Shown here piece by piece: positions 35,249 to 43,769 of a DNA stretch of 64,000 nt. The translations under genes and the position numbers were made by a program. This stretch comes from Actinomycetes bacterium. GTDB lineage: Bacteria > Actinomycetota > Acidimicrobiia > Acidimicrobiales > Ilumatobacteraceae. Position 1 is the first letter of the stretch. The number at the start of each line of letters is the position of its first letter. The notes under the pieces were generated by a model. That model ran no database searches. It was not told the origin of the DNA and saw nothing but the letters and a program-made list of their open reading frames with translations. The DNA is taken from assembly GCA_021414085.1 (NCBI GenBank), contig JAIOPC010000014.1, positions 248,001 to 312,000 on the forward strand, read 5' to 3'.

Positions 35249-36085
35249 CTACACGGTGATCGTCAATGCCACGGTCCAGCCGGTCTCGTTGCTGCCGGTC
35301 GCGGCGCCGAGTTCCTGGTCCCATCCGTCGCTGAAGACGTTGTCGGTTGCGAGTGACACTCGAGTCAGGTTGGAGACGCTTGCCTCGTAGCCGCTCGCCG
35401 CGTAAACGAGCTTGCACTCGGCTTCTGGCATCGCAATTTGCGAGGTCTTGATGAGGTGGGCGGTACCGAGCGCGTCGTCGATGCTGGGGTAGACCTCGAA
35501 GTGGATGTGCGGCCAGCGGCCGTCGTAGCAGCCCGGCCAGATGCTCTGGAACGTGACGGTGCCGTTTGCGTCGGCTTCACCAACGCCACGCAAGTAGTTG
35601 GCGTCGGGGGCGGTGTACATCGAGTAGCGACCGTCCTTGTCGGCGTGCCACAGATACACCGCGCCGCCGGCTAGAGGCTGACAGCCGTTCGCTGAATCGA
35701 GCACGGTCAATTTGATGGTGGTCGCAACTCCCTGGGCGACGCCGACGAAGTCGCCGAAGCTGCCCGTGATGTCTTCGCGAATAACGGCGGGGTCGGCGAG
35801 AGCGTTCGGGCCATTTGAGCCGTCGCCCGGGAAAGGGCCACCAGTCTCCGACGGCACCGCGGTCGTGCACTCCGTGGTGCCAGTCGTGTCGCCTGTCGTG
35901 GCCGCTGTCGTGGCCCCTGTCGAAGGACTGGTTGTGGCGGTCGAGTCCTTCGAAGACGCCCCGCAAGCGGCGAGGAATGCGAGCGCGCATCCGCCAGCGA
36001 GCATCTTCAATGCCTGGCGGCGCTGCACAACGCGGCCAATGTCGAAGGCAAGTCCGCGGTCGAAGTCTTCAAGTGTGTGATCCAT
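35249..36085 (-). CDS. Exported intradiol-type dioxygenase, Tat lipoprotein
   Basis: 278 residues from ATG at 36085. A twin-arginine-like signal (QRRQALKML, residues 21-29) leads to FLAAC, a lipobox with cysteine 41, then a Ser/Thr linker. The catalytic domain opens SETGGPFPGDG. It has the iron-ligand pattern of intradiol dioxygenases: a tyrosine in LWHADKDGRYSMY, then CYDGRWPHIHFEVY with the second tyrosine and two histidines. Such enzymes cleave catechols between the hydroxyls, but exported relatives have few proven substrates. TAGCGT lies 7 bases upstream. Divergent from folK with 58 bases between the starts. Confidence 0.88.
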   Translation of the reverse strand: MDHTLEDFDRGLAFDIGRVVQRRQALKMLAGGCALAFLAACGASSKDSTATTSPSTGATTAATTGDTTGTTECTTAVPSETGGPFPGDGSNGPNALADPAVIREDITGSFGDFVGVAQGVATTIKLTVLDSANGCQPLAGGAVYLWHADKDGRYSMYTAPDANYLRGVGEADANGTVTFQSIWPGCYDGRWPHIHFEVYPSIDDALGTAHLIKTSQIAMPEAECKLVYAASGYEASVSNLTRVSLATDNVFSDGWDQELGAATGSNETGWTVALTITV

Positions 36086-36092
36086 ACATCGA

Positions 36093-36098
36093 ACGCTA
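36093..36098 (-). promoter_or_regulatory. -10 box for exported dioxygenase
   Basis: TAGCGT on the minus strand, 7 bases before the ATG at 36085. It supports that ATG over an in-frame upstream ATG at 36205, which would also hide the Tat signal. Confidence 0.42.
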
Positions 36099-36143
36099 TG
36101 CCGACGATCACAGGGCGAGATTTGGCACCGGTAAGAGGCAGGT

Positions 36144-36635
36144 GTGAAAGCGCTCGTTAGCGTCGAAGGGGTGAAGCATGTGGCATTTCTGGCGCTCGGG
36201 AGCAATCTGGGTGAACGCGAGCACTACCTGCGATTCGCGGTGAGCGAGCTCGGTGGTGTGGTCGCGATGTCGCAGGTGTTCGAGACCGAGCCCGTTGGAG
36301 GCCCCGACGGTCAGGACGCGTACCTCAACATGGTCGTGAAGGTGGAAACCGCACTCGATCCGTACGAGCTGATTCGTCATTGCCAGCGTATTGAGGAAGA
36401 CGCGCAGCGTCAGCGGGTGGTGCACTGGGGCCCGCGCACGCTCGACATCGACTTGTTGTTCTTCGACGACCTGCACATCGACAGCGACGCGCTGACGATT
36501 CCGCATCCGCGAATCTTCGAACGTCGCTTCGTGCTGGCCCCACTCAGCGAGGTGGCGCCGGAATTGTGCCCTCCCGACTGGGAATCGACTCTTCCGCCCG
36601 CCGAAATCACGCCACGTGGTGCGTTACGCCCGTGA
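36144..36635 (+). CDS. folK: 2-amino-4-hydroxy-6-hydroxymethyldihydropteridine diphosphokinase
   Basis: 163 residues. Transfers pyrophosphate from ATP to hydroxymethyl-dihydropterin in folate synthesis. Family marks: FLALGSNLGEREHYLRFAV, QVFETEPVGGPDGQDAYLN, and the signature GPRTLDIDLLFFDDL. The GTG at 36144 is preceded by AGAGG; a GTG at 36171 would begin at the conserved KHVAFLALGSN and is a fair alternative. Ends 8 bases from the convergent FolP-like gene, a folate-like pairing, although that protein may not act in folate synthesis. Confidence 0.95.
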   Translation: MKALVSVEGVKHVAFLALGSNLGEREHYLRFAVSELGGVVAMSQVFETEPVGGPDGQDAYLNMVVKVETALDPYELIRHCQRIEEDAQRQRVVHWGPRTLDIDLLFFDDLHIDSDALTIPHPRIFERRFVLAPLSEVAPELCPPDWESTLPPAEITPRGALRP

Positions 36636-36643
36636 AACGCCGA

Positions 36644-37402
36644 TCAGGCTGCGCGGCCTTCGAACGCACGAATCTTCGCGGGATAGTGCGCACGCCCGAA
36701 CTCGGGCCGGTTGCGAATGACGATCTCCAACAGCTCGTTGTGCTGATCGGTTTCTTTCCATGGCAGCGCGATGTACAGCGGCAAGCCGAACACGCGCAGC
36801 GCACCGAGGTTGCTGTACACCCGCTTCTGGTACAGGTAGCGCTCTTCCCATGGCCAGTTCGACGGCGCAAAGCCAGTGCCCGGGTCCACTATGCAACGCT
36901 GCCGCAGCCCGTAACGGTCGGCGTCGCGCAACCGATCCTCGAAGAATTCAAGAATGACTTCGATCGGATCGCGGCGAACCATCGCCAACGCACGCGGGTT
37001 CAGTCCACTGAGAAACGGAATCACGATCGGCACGTCAAACTCAGTCGCGACCTGCCACATCTCGTCGGCTTGCATGCCGTCGGCAGCGTTAATCACGGTC
37101 GCGCCACTCTGCAGCGCGCGGCGCAGCACCTCCGGGCGCCAAGTGTCGACGCTCAACGGCACAGCCAGCTGTGCCAGCGCGGGAACCAACTCGCGAATGC
37201 GTTCCCACTCGGCCTCCCACGGAACCACGCTCGCCGCATCGGTGCTGCCTTGTCCGCCGAGGTCGAGCCCGTTGGCGCCATCGGCCAGCAGATGACGAGC
37301 GCGCGCCAAAGCCTGCTCGGGTGTCGACACGATCGACTCGGTGTTCAACGAGTCGGGGCTGGCGTTGATGACTCCATAAAGAAACATTTCGCTCAACGCC
37401 AT
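36644..37402 (-). CDS. Dihydropteroate-synthase-like protein, FolP2-like and probably not a true FolP
   Basis: 252 residues from ATG at 37402. The TIM-barrel pattern of DHPS is recognisable: LYGVINASPDSLN, GANGLDLGGQGST, VPLSVDTWRPEVLRRAL, TVINAADGM, DPGTGFAPSNW. Important residues differ. The usual GGESTRPG is GGQGSTDAA, with Asp in place of the Arg, and the C-terminal R-x-H-D motif is absent. Mycobacterial FolP2, which also sits beside gpgS, likewise lacks DHPS activity. That neighbour here starts 23 bases away on the other strand. A role linked to glucosylglycerate or methylglucose polysaccharide is possible but unproven. Confidence 0.78.
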   Translation of the reverse strand: MALSEMFLYGVINASPDSLNTESIVSTPEQALARARHLLADGANGLDLGGQGSTDAASVVPWEAEWERIRELVPALAQLAVPLSVDTWRPEVLRRALQSGATVINAADGMQADEMWQVATEFDVPIVIPFLSGLNPRALAMVRRDPIEVILEFFEDRLRDADRYGLRQRCIVDPGTGFAPSNWPWEERYLYQKRVYSNLGALRVFGLPLYIALPWKETDQHNELLEIVIRNRPEFGRAHYPAKIRAFEGRAA

Positions 37403-37425
37403 GTTGCGGAGGATACTGAGCTGCG
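37403..37425. promoter_or_regulatory. 23-base divergent promoter of FolP-like gene and gpgS
   Basis: Both start codons face away from only 23 bases. Rightward, GATACT (37412-37417) lies 8 bases before the gpgS ATG. Leftward, CAGTAT (the same bases read backwards, 37413-37418) lies 10 bases before the other ATG. The two -10 elements overlap, so the two promoters should compete. Confidence 0.5.
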
Positions 37426-38307
37426 ATGAATTCAGCGATTCGTTCGTTTGAAATGAATGCGAGCACCATCGAGTCGGTCGTCTTTGCCAAGGCGGGGCGC
37501 ACTGTGTCGTTGTGTATCCCGTGCCGCGATGAAGCGGCAACGATCGGTTCGCTGGTTTCAGCGATCCGTCACGAGCTCGTCGAGCGCGTGCCACTTGTCG
37601 ACGAATTGATCGTTCTCGACGATCGCAGCACGGATAACACCGCGGTGGTCGCGGCTAGTGCGGGTGGAACCGTCGTTCCGATCGAGGACATGCATGCGCG
37701 CTACGGCGAGGGGCACGGTAAGGGAAATGCGCTGTGGGCGAGCCTGGCGGCCAGCACGGGCGATTTCGTGGTGTGGCTGGATGGCGACATCACGAGCTTC
37801 GAACCGCATTGGATCTCGCGCTTGCTGAGCCCGATGCTCGACGACGAGTCGGTGGCCCTGGTGAAGGCGGTTTCGCATCGGCCGACGCAAATGGGTGGTG
37901 GTGGGCGCACGACCGAGTTGGTCACGCGGCCCCTGATGTCGCTGTATTACCCCGAACTCACTGGCTTGTACCAACCGCTTGCGGGCGAATACGCCGGCCG
38001 CCGTACGGTGCTCGAGCAACTGCCGTTCGTGCAGGGCTGGGGTGTCGAGATCGCAATGTTGATCGACGTCGCGCGTCGGCACGGGCCGAGCTCGATTGCG
38101 CAGATCGATGTCGGCACTCGCGAGCACCGTCATCGCTCGCTGCACGCGCTGTCGGTACAAGCCGCCGAGGTGATGGCGACGATGTTGGCGCGCGTCCCCG
38201 ACGGAAGCCTGTTGCAGCACGACGCGCCAGCCCTCCGCCGCGCCGACGGCTCGGTGGTTCCACTCAATCTCTCCGAACGCCCACCCCTAGCGTGGCTTAC
38301 AGAGTGA
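37426..38307 (+). CDS. gpgS: Glucosyl-3-phosphoglycerate synthase
   Basis: 293 residues, GT81 family. Joins glucose from a nucleotide donor to 3-phosphoglycerate, the first step toward glucosylglycerate and the mycobacterial methylglucose lipopolysaccharide. The GT-A core is seen: LCIPCRDEAATIGSLVSAI, ELIVLDDRSTDNTAVVA, HGKGNALWASLAASTGDFVV and the metal-binding LDGDI. The family acceptor region is YYPELTGLYQPLAGEYAGRR followed by LPFVQGWGVEIAMLIDV. The stop overlaps the following GNAT start. Adjacent to a FolP2-like gene as in mycobacteria. GpgP and MGLP genes are not in the window. Confidence 0.93.
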   Translation: MNSAIRSFEMNASTIESVVFAKAGRTVSLCIPCRDEAATIGSLVSAIRHELVERVPLVDELIVLDDRSTDNTAVVAASAGGTVVPIEDMHARYGEGHGKGNALWASLAASTGDFVVWLDGDITSFEPHWISRLLSPMLDDESVALVKAVSHRPTQMGGGGRTTELVTRPLMSLYYPELTGLYQPLAGEYAGRRTVLEQLPFVQGWGVEIAMLIDVARRHGPSSIAQIDVGTREHRHRSLHALSVQAAEVMATMLARVPDGSLLQHDAPALRRADGSVVPLNLSERPPLAWLTE

Positions 38308-38828
38308 TTCGGCCCGAGACCGTCGACGACTACGAAGCGATTGCACGAGTAGTCGCGGCGGCGTTTGGTTCGCGGGTTGAAGCGGATCTCGTGGACCGCA
38401 TTCGTGCGTCGCCCGACTACGTGCCGGAGACGGCGTTGGTCGCCGAACTCGGTGGCGAAGTCGTTGGTCATGTGATGATCAGCGGCGCGACGCTCCGTAA
38501 CGACAATGGCAGTCGCACGATTGCGATGCTGTCGCCGCTTGCTGTCGATCCGGCACATCACCGGCTCGGTATCGGAAGCAAACTTGTACGGGCAGCGGTC
38601 GCTCTCGCTGCCGAACGAGGTGAGCCGCTGGTCATCCTGCAGGGCGACCCCAAGTTCTATACGCGATTCGGATTCGAGTTCTCTGTGCCCCACGGAATCG
38701 AGATGAAACTTCCCGAGTGGTCCATACCCGAGGCCGCACAGGTCATCCTTCTCGATGCGTACGACGCCACCGACCCGACGTTGAAGGGAACGGTCGTCCT
38801 GCCAAAGTCCTTCGACGGGATCGACTGA
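38304..38828 (+). CDS. GNAT-family N-acetyltransferase, YhbS-like
   Basis: 174 residues from GTG at 38304, overlapping the gpgS stop by 4 bases; an in-frame GTG at 38292 is the other choice. IRPETVDDYEAIARVVAAAF at the start, LSPLAVDPAHHRLGIGSKLV as the acetyl-CoA loop, and VILQGDPKFYTRFGFE toward the end match the YhbS branch of predicted acetyltransferases. Probably translated with gpgS. Substrate unknown. Five bases separate its end from the convergent hrpA end. Confidence 0.88.
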   Translation: MIRPETVDDYEAIARVVAAAFGSRVEADLVDRIRASPDYVPETALVAELGGEVVGHVMISGATLRNDNGSRTIAMLSPLAVDPAHHRLGIGSKLVRAAVALAAERGEPLVILQGDPKFYTRFGFEFSVPHGIEMKLPEWSIPEAAQVILLDAYDATDPTLKGTVVLPKSFDGID

Positions 38829-38833
38829 AGTGA

Positions 38834-41800
38834 TCAGCCGCCTTGCGCGGTTAGATCCTTTGTCAGTCGTTGAATGCTCACCGACCTCGCGGTGCCGAGC
38901 TGTTGGGCGAAGAGGCTTACTCGTAACTCTTCGAACAACCAGCCGAGGTCGATCACGTCGGGAGTGATCTCGTCGTGATCGAGTCGCTTCAGCAGCGCTA
39001 CGTAACGCTTCTCCAGCGCGACGATCGAGCGCAGGGTCGTCGCATCGCGCGCAGGGTTCTCGGGCAACTTGTTCAGGCGCACGTCGATGCCCTTCACGTA
39101 GCGCAGTAGATCGGCCAGGCGGCCGACGCCGGCAGCGGTGACAAAGCCGGGGCGCACAAGGCGGCTGAGTTGCTGGCGTGCATCTTCGGCGCCAGCGATC
39201 ACCGCGGGCGCGACGAGGCGACTCAGTCGTTCCTTCACAGTGTTGGCCGCGGCGAGGATGGCACAAGCATCGTGCAGTGCAGTCGCGGCCCGATCGGCGA
39301 GATGTTCGTGCGCGGCAGCAACGACGCGGTCGAATTCGGTGGCGGTAAACGGCAACGCGCCGAGGTCGGCAATCACCCGGTCGGCGGCCGCGGTCAGCGC
39401 GTCGTCGGCAAGCTGCTCCAGCGAGACTGATCCGTAGCGAGCTACTGCCAACCGGGTCGCACCGGTGAGATCGCGTTCGAGGGCGCGCTTTGAAACAGGA
39501 GTAGCCAACAGCATCAACCGGCGTACGCCATTGCGCATCACCTTCGCTTGCAGGTCCGCCGTCGTGAACACCCGAATGCTCACGCTGGTGCCGTCGTCCA
39601 GCAGCGCGGGATAGCCGAGCACCGGTACCTCGCCCCGCATGGTGTTGACTTCGCGCGGCAACTCGCCGAAGTCCCACTTGGTGATCCCAGTTCGTTCGTC
39701 AATCGGTGCCTCGCGCGCGATCGCCACGCGCAGTCGCTGCGTCAACTGTTTGCGCAACGCCAGCAAGTCCTTGCCAAACGCGAGCGGAGTGCCATGTTCG
39801 TCGTCCACCGAGAAGGTGACGCGCAGGTGCGGCGGCGCTTTCTCGAGGTCAAACGCATGAGGCGGCACGTCGATACCGGTGGAGTCGCGCACCGTTGTCG
39901 TGAGCGCCGCCGCCAAGGTCGTGTCGGCTTCCCATGACGCTGGCGTGCCGATCGCGCCGACCACGCGCTCGATCACGTCTGCCATGGGAACGAGTTCGCG
40001 ACGAAACTCCTTGGGTAGCGACTTCAGCAAAGCACCGATCAACTCTGCGCGAAAGCCTGGGACTCCCCAGTCGAACCCGACGGGCTCGATCTGATTCAGC
40101 GCAGCGATGGGGATGTGCACGGTTGCGCCGTCTAGCACCGTCCCTGGCTCGAAGCGATAGGTAACGGTGAGGTTCAACGCGCCGTACTGCCAGACGGTGG
40201 GGAAGTCCTCATCGCTCACTGGACTATTCACGAAGTGCTCAATCCGCATCGTCAGCAGGTCGGGCTGTTGCGCGCGTTCGCGCTTCCACCAACGATCGAA
40301 GTGCCGAGTGCTCACTACCTGCGCGCCGACGCGTTGTGCGTAGAACTGGTACACCGCTTCTTCGTCGATCAGGTCGACGCGCCGAACCCGATCGCCCCAT
40401 CCCTTCAGGTCGGCGAGAAAGCGTTGATTGTGCGCCCAGAACTCGTGATGCGTCGTCCAATCACCTTCCGCCAGCGCGCAGCGGATGAAGAGCTCGCGCG
40501 CCTCGATGGCGTTGACGCGGTCATAGCCGATCGTTCGACCGGACACGATCGGCAACCCATACAGCGAGACGCGTTCGACGCACACGGCCGCGCCACGTTG
40601 CGAATCCCAATGTGGCTCGCCGTATGAGTACTTGGCCAGATGGCCGCCCAACGACTCCGCCCACTCCGGCTGCACGGCGGCAACCATGCGGCCCCACAGT
40701 CGGTTGGTCTCGACCAACTCGGCGGCGATAACCCAGCGGGGCAACAGCTTGCCGACCACAGAACCCTGTCCGATCATGAACTTGGAACCGTGCGCTCCAC
40801 GGTATTCACGGCCATTGCCGTTTGGGTCGCGGCTGTCGCGCGTCGCTCCATCGCGAAAGCCGAGGTGACTGAGCAGCCCGGCCAGCAGCGCTTGGTGCAC
40901 GCGATCCGGGTGCCCGGCCGCAACTCCCGATGAATCGTTGCCGGTCGTGGAGGCTTTGGGGCGAACACCAATCTGCCCAGCAACCTGGCGTAGCTGGCTG
41001 AACAAGTCTTGCCACTCGCGCACGCGCAGGTAGTTGAGGAACTCCGTGCGACACAGCTTGCGAAACTGACTGCTGCTCAACGCGTGCTGCCGCTCGCGCA
41101 GGTAGTCCCAAAGCTTGACGAGCGTGAGGAAATCGCTGCCGGCGACATCGAACCGGCGGTGCGCTTCGTTGGCCGCGTCGCGATGCTCGGCGGGTCGCTC
41201 GCGCGGGTCCTGAATGCTGAGCCCGGAAGCGATGATGGTCACCTCACGTACACATCCGTGACGGGCGGCCTCCAACACCATGCGACCCAACCGCGGATCG
41301 ATCGGCAATCGCGCCAGCTGCGCACCGATAGCGGTCAGCTGTCCGGCTCCCGGCTCGATGGCACCCAGCTCTTCGAGCAGTGCGAATCCGTCGCGTACTG
41401 AGCGTGAGTCCGGTGGATCGAGGAACGGGAAGGCGGCGACATCGCCGAGGCCGAGTGCCGTCATCTGCAAAATCACCGACGCAAGGTTGGTGCGCAGAAT
41501 CTCGGGTTCGCTGAACTCCGCCCGGGCGGCAAAGTCGTCCTCGTCGTACAGCCGAATGCAGATGCCTGGTGCCACGCGTCCGCAGCGACCGGCGCGTTGG
41601 TTGGCGGACGCCTGCGACACGGGCTCGATCGGCAAGCGCTGCACCTTCAGGCGGTGGCTATAGCGCGACATGCGCACCGAGCCGGCGTCGATTACGTAAC
41701 GCACACCGGGCACCGTCAGCGACGTCTCGGCGATGTTCGTGCTGAGCACCACTCGTCGCTCGTTGTGCGGCTGCCAGATGCGGTGTTGCTCGACCGCCGA

Positions 41801-42574
41801 TAGCCGCGCATACAAAGGCAGCACCGTTGTGGACCGCGCGGCGTGCGTCGCCCGCGCAGCAAAGTGGCGACGCAGCGCATCGGCGGTGTCGTGAATTTCT
41901 CGCTCGCCCGAGAGAAACACGAGCACGTCGCCATCGCCCTCATGCTCTAACTCGTCCAGCGCTCCGACAACGGCCTGCACCTGATCGCTGTCGCTGGGTA
42001 GTGGTCGGTACCGCAGTTCGACCGGATAGGCGCGGCCGGTGACCTCGATGACCGGTGCTGGCTCGCCGTTGGCGTCAGCAAAGTGTTCGCTGAAACGTTG
42101 CGTGTCGATGGTTGCTGAGGTGACGATCAACTTCAGGTCTCTTCGCTTCGGCAGTAGCTGTGCGAGATAGCCGAGCAGGAAGTCGATGTTGAGGCTGCGT
42201 TCGTGGGCCTCGTCAATGATCAATGTGTCGTACCGGCGCAGCATGCGATCGCGCTGGATCTCGGCCAGAAGAATGCCGTCGGTCATGACTTTTACGAGTG
42301 TGTTCTCGCCAACCGTGTCGGTGAAGCGAACCGTGTAACCGACGGCATCACCTAATTGGGTGCCCAATTCCTCGGCAACTCGCTCGGCAATAGTGCGAGC
42401 CGCGACGCGTCGTGGTTGCGTGTGACCGATGAGGCCACTCACCCCGCGTCCTAACTCCAAGCACAGTTTTGGAAGTTGGGTGCTTTTACCGGAGCCAGTT
42501 TCTCCGGCAACGACGACTACTTGGTGATCGCGGATCGCGGCCAGCAGATCGTCGCGCCGAGCGGCGAGCGGCAA
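38834..42574 (-). CDS. hrpA: ATP-dependent RNA helicase HrpA
   Basis: 1246 residues, near the usual 1300 for HrpA. A DEAH-box helicase: GETGSGKST (motif I, about residue 20), LIIDEAHERS (motif II), VTSATID (III), and QRAGRCGRVAPG (VI). OB-fold and long C-terminal HrpA-specific domains follow, ending SIQRLTKDLTAQGG. Bacterial HrpA resolves stalled ribosomes and remodels RNA. The annotated start is TTG at 42574. The reading frame continues upstream 47 codons without a stop, and those codons read like family N-terminus (VAERRAAIVTQLRDDGK), but no ATG, GTG or TTG occurs there. The real start is therefore unsettled. Confidence 0.95.
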   Translation of the reverse strand: MPLAARRDDLLAAIRDHQVVVVAGETGSGKSTQLPKLCLELGRGVSGLIGHTQPRRVAARTIAERVAEELGTQLGDAVGYTVRFTDTVGENTLVKVMTDGILLAEIQRDRMLRRYDTLIIDEAHERSLNIDFLLGYLAQLLPKRRDLKLIVTSATIDTQRFSEHFADANGEPAPVIEVTGRAYPVELRYRPLPSDSDQVQAVVGALDELEHEGDGDVLVFLSGEREIHDTADALRRHFAARATHAARSTTVLPLYARLSAVEQHRIWQPHNERRVVLSTNIAETSLTVPGVRYVIDAGSVRMSRYSHRLKVQRLPIEPVSQASANQRAGRCGRVAPGICIRLYDEDDFAARAEFSEPEILRTNLASVILQMTALGLGDVAAFPFLDPPDSRSVRDGFALLEELGAIEPGAGQLTAIGAQLARLPIDPRLGRMVLEAARHGCVREVTIIASGLSIQDPRERPAEHRDAANEAHRRFDVAGSDFLTLVKLWDYLRERQHALSSSQFRKLCRTEFLNYLRVREWQDLFSQLRQVAGQIGVRPKASTTGNDSSGVAAGHPDRVHQALLAGLLSHLGFRDGATRDSRDPNGNGREYRGAHGSKFMIGQGSVVGKLLPRWVIAAELVETNRLWGRMVAAVQPEWAESLGGHLAKYSYGEPHWDSQRGAAVCVERVSLYGLPIVSGRTIGYDRVNAIEARELFIRCALAEGDWTTHHEFWAHNQRFLADLKGWGDRVRRVDLIDEEAVYQFYAQRVGAQVVSTRHFDRWWKRERAQQPDLLTMRIEHFVNSPVSDEDFPTVWQYGALNLTVTYRFEPGTVLDGATVHIPIAALNQIEPVGFDWGVPGFRAELIGALLKSLPKEFRRELVPMADVIERVVGAIGTPASWEADTTLAAALTTTVRDSTGIDVPPHAFDLEKAPPHLRVTFSVDDEHGTPLAFGKDLLALRKQLTQRLRVAIAREAPIDERTGITKWDFGELPREVNTMRGEVPVLGYPALLDDGTSVSIRVFTTADLQAKVMRNGVRRLMLLATPVSKRALERDLTGATRLAVARYGSVSLEQLADDALTAAADRVIADLGALPFTATEFDRVVAAAHEHLADRAATALHDACAILAAANTVKERLSRLVAPAVIAGAEDARQQLSRLVRPGFVTAAGVGRLADLLRYVKGIDVRLNKLPENPARDATTLRSIVALEKRYVALLKRLDHDEITPDVIDLGWLFEELRVSLFAQQLGTARSVSIQRLTKDLTAQGG

Positions 42575-42715
42575 GCCCTCAGGACACTGCAGTTTGCCGT
42601 CGTCGCGCAGCTGCGTAACGATTGCCGCTCGACGTTCAGCGACCTCGTTGGTCGTGCCGGAAGGCGTGCGGGAAGTGTGCTTGGTGGCGATGCCATCAAG
42701 TATTGCGGCGCAGTG

Positions 42716-43681
42716 TTACGTCTGCGGCACCAATACTGCGCCGAGCACGTGGATGACTCCGTTGGTTGCTCGCACGTTCTGCACCAGGATCGGGTTGCCA
42801 TCGATGTAGGTAACGCCGTCCTTCTTGGTGATCGTCAGATCCACACCAGCCACCGTGGTCAGTTTGCCTTCCGTCAGCATGTCGGTGGTCAACGCACCAG
42901 CCACAACGTGGTAGGTCAGCACGGTCGTCAGCAGCGCCCGGTCGGCGAGCACGGCATTCAAAGTGGCCGAGGGCAACGCTTCGAACGCGGAGTCTGCCGG
43001 AGCGAAGACGGTGAACGGGCCCTCGCTCTTCAAGGTATCGATGAGATCCGCTGTGGTCACCAGGTCGGCAAGCGTTGCGAAGCCGGGAAGAGTGGTGGCG
43101 ACATCGATGATGTCGCCGAGTGCGGGGACCAGCACATCGCTCATCACGTACACGTAGCCGTTGGTGGCCTCAACCCCTGGGCCAACCGCATTGCCTTCCA
43201 CGTAGAAGGTGCCGTCGACTTCGGTAACCGTGAGCGTCGTGCCAGCGACAGTCGTCAGTTCGCCTGCGGCGAGTTGATCGGGTGAAATGGATCCGGCAAC
43301 CACGTGGTGGGTCAAGACGGTGGCGAGGATCGCCGGGTCGTCCTGCACAAAGTGCAACACGTCGAGCGGCAACTTGTCGAAGGCCGCATCGGTGGGTGCA
43401 AACACGGTGAACGGCCCACCACGGAGTGTTTCTACCAGGCCCGCATCGACAGCGAGTCCGGCGAGCTCGGTGAACACGTGGTTGGTCAGCGCCGTAGCAA
43501 CGATGTCGCCCATCGGCAGTGGCGTCTCGGTCGTTTCCGTGGGCGAAGTCGTCGCGCTATTCGCGATTGTCGTATCGGCAGAATCGCTCGCATCGGCGGC
43601 GCAGGCACCGACGGTGAACATCAGCCCAGTCGCGAGGACGGACAGGGTGCGAGGAAGGCGCGGTGCAAGGTGTGCAGACAT
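42716..43681 (-). CDS. Fasciclin-domain lipoprotein, two domains
   Basis: 321 residues from ATG at 43681. The lipoprotein signal ends LMFTVGAC, with a Thr/Ser linker after it. Two fasciclin (FAS1) domains follow, each with the GGPFTVFAPTDAAFDKLP / EGPFTVFAPADSAFEALP start and the VLTHHVVAG / VLTYHVVAG core, at about residues 55-185 and 195-320. FAS1 domains mediate adhesion and are typical of exported bacterial proteins. The domain pair is nearly duplicate, pointing to internal duplication. TAGCGT lies 7 bases upstream of the start. Its stop falls just upstream of hrpA on the same strand. Confidence 0.92.
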   Translation of the reverse strand: MSAHLAPRLPRTLSVLATGLMFTVGACAADASDSADTTIANSATTSPTETTETPLPMGDIVATALTNHVFTELAGLAVDAGLVETLRGGPFTVFAPTDAAFDKLPLDVLHFVQDDPAILATVLTHHVVAGSISPDQLAAGELTTVAGTTLTVTEVDGTFYVEGNAVGPGVEATNGYVYVMSDVLVPALGDIIDVATTLPGFATLADLVTTADLIDTLKSEGPFTVFAPADSAFEALPSATLNAVLADRALLTTVLTYHVVAGALTTDMLTEGKLTTVAGVDLTITKKDGVTYIDGNPILVQNVRATNGVIHVLGAVLVPQT

Positions 43682-43688
43682 GTGACTG

Positions 43689-43694
43689 ACGCTA
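43689..43694 (-). promoter_or_regulatory. -10 box for fasciclin lipoprotein gene
   Basis: TAGCGT on the minus strand, 7 bases before the ATG at 43681. The same hexamer and spacing occur before the exported dioxygenase at 36085. Confidence 0.42.
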
Positions 43695-43769
43695 CGCAGG
43701 CGGCATGGGAGCGGGCAGGGGCGGCGGACCCTCGGTACCAGGACTAAAGGCCCTACTGCCGACTGGTCG

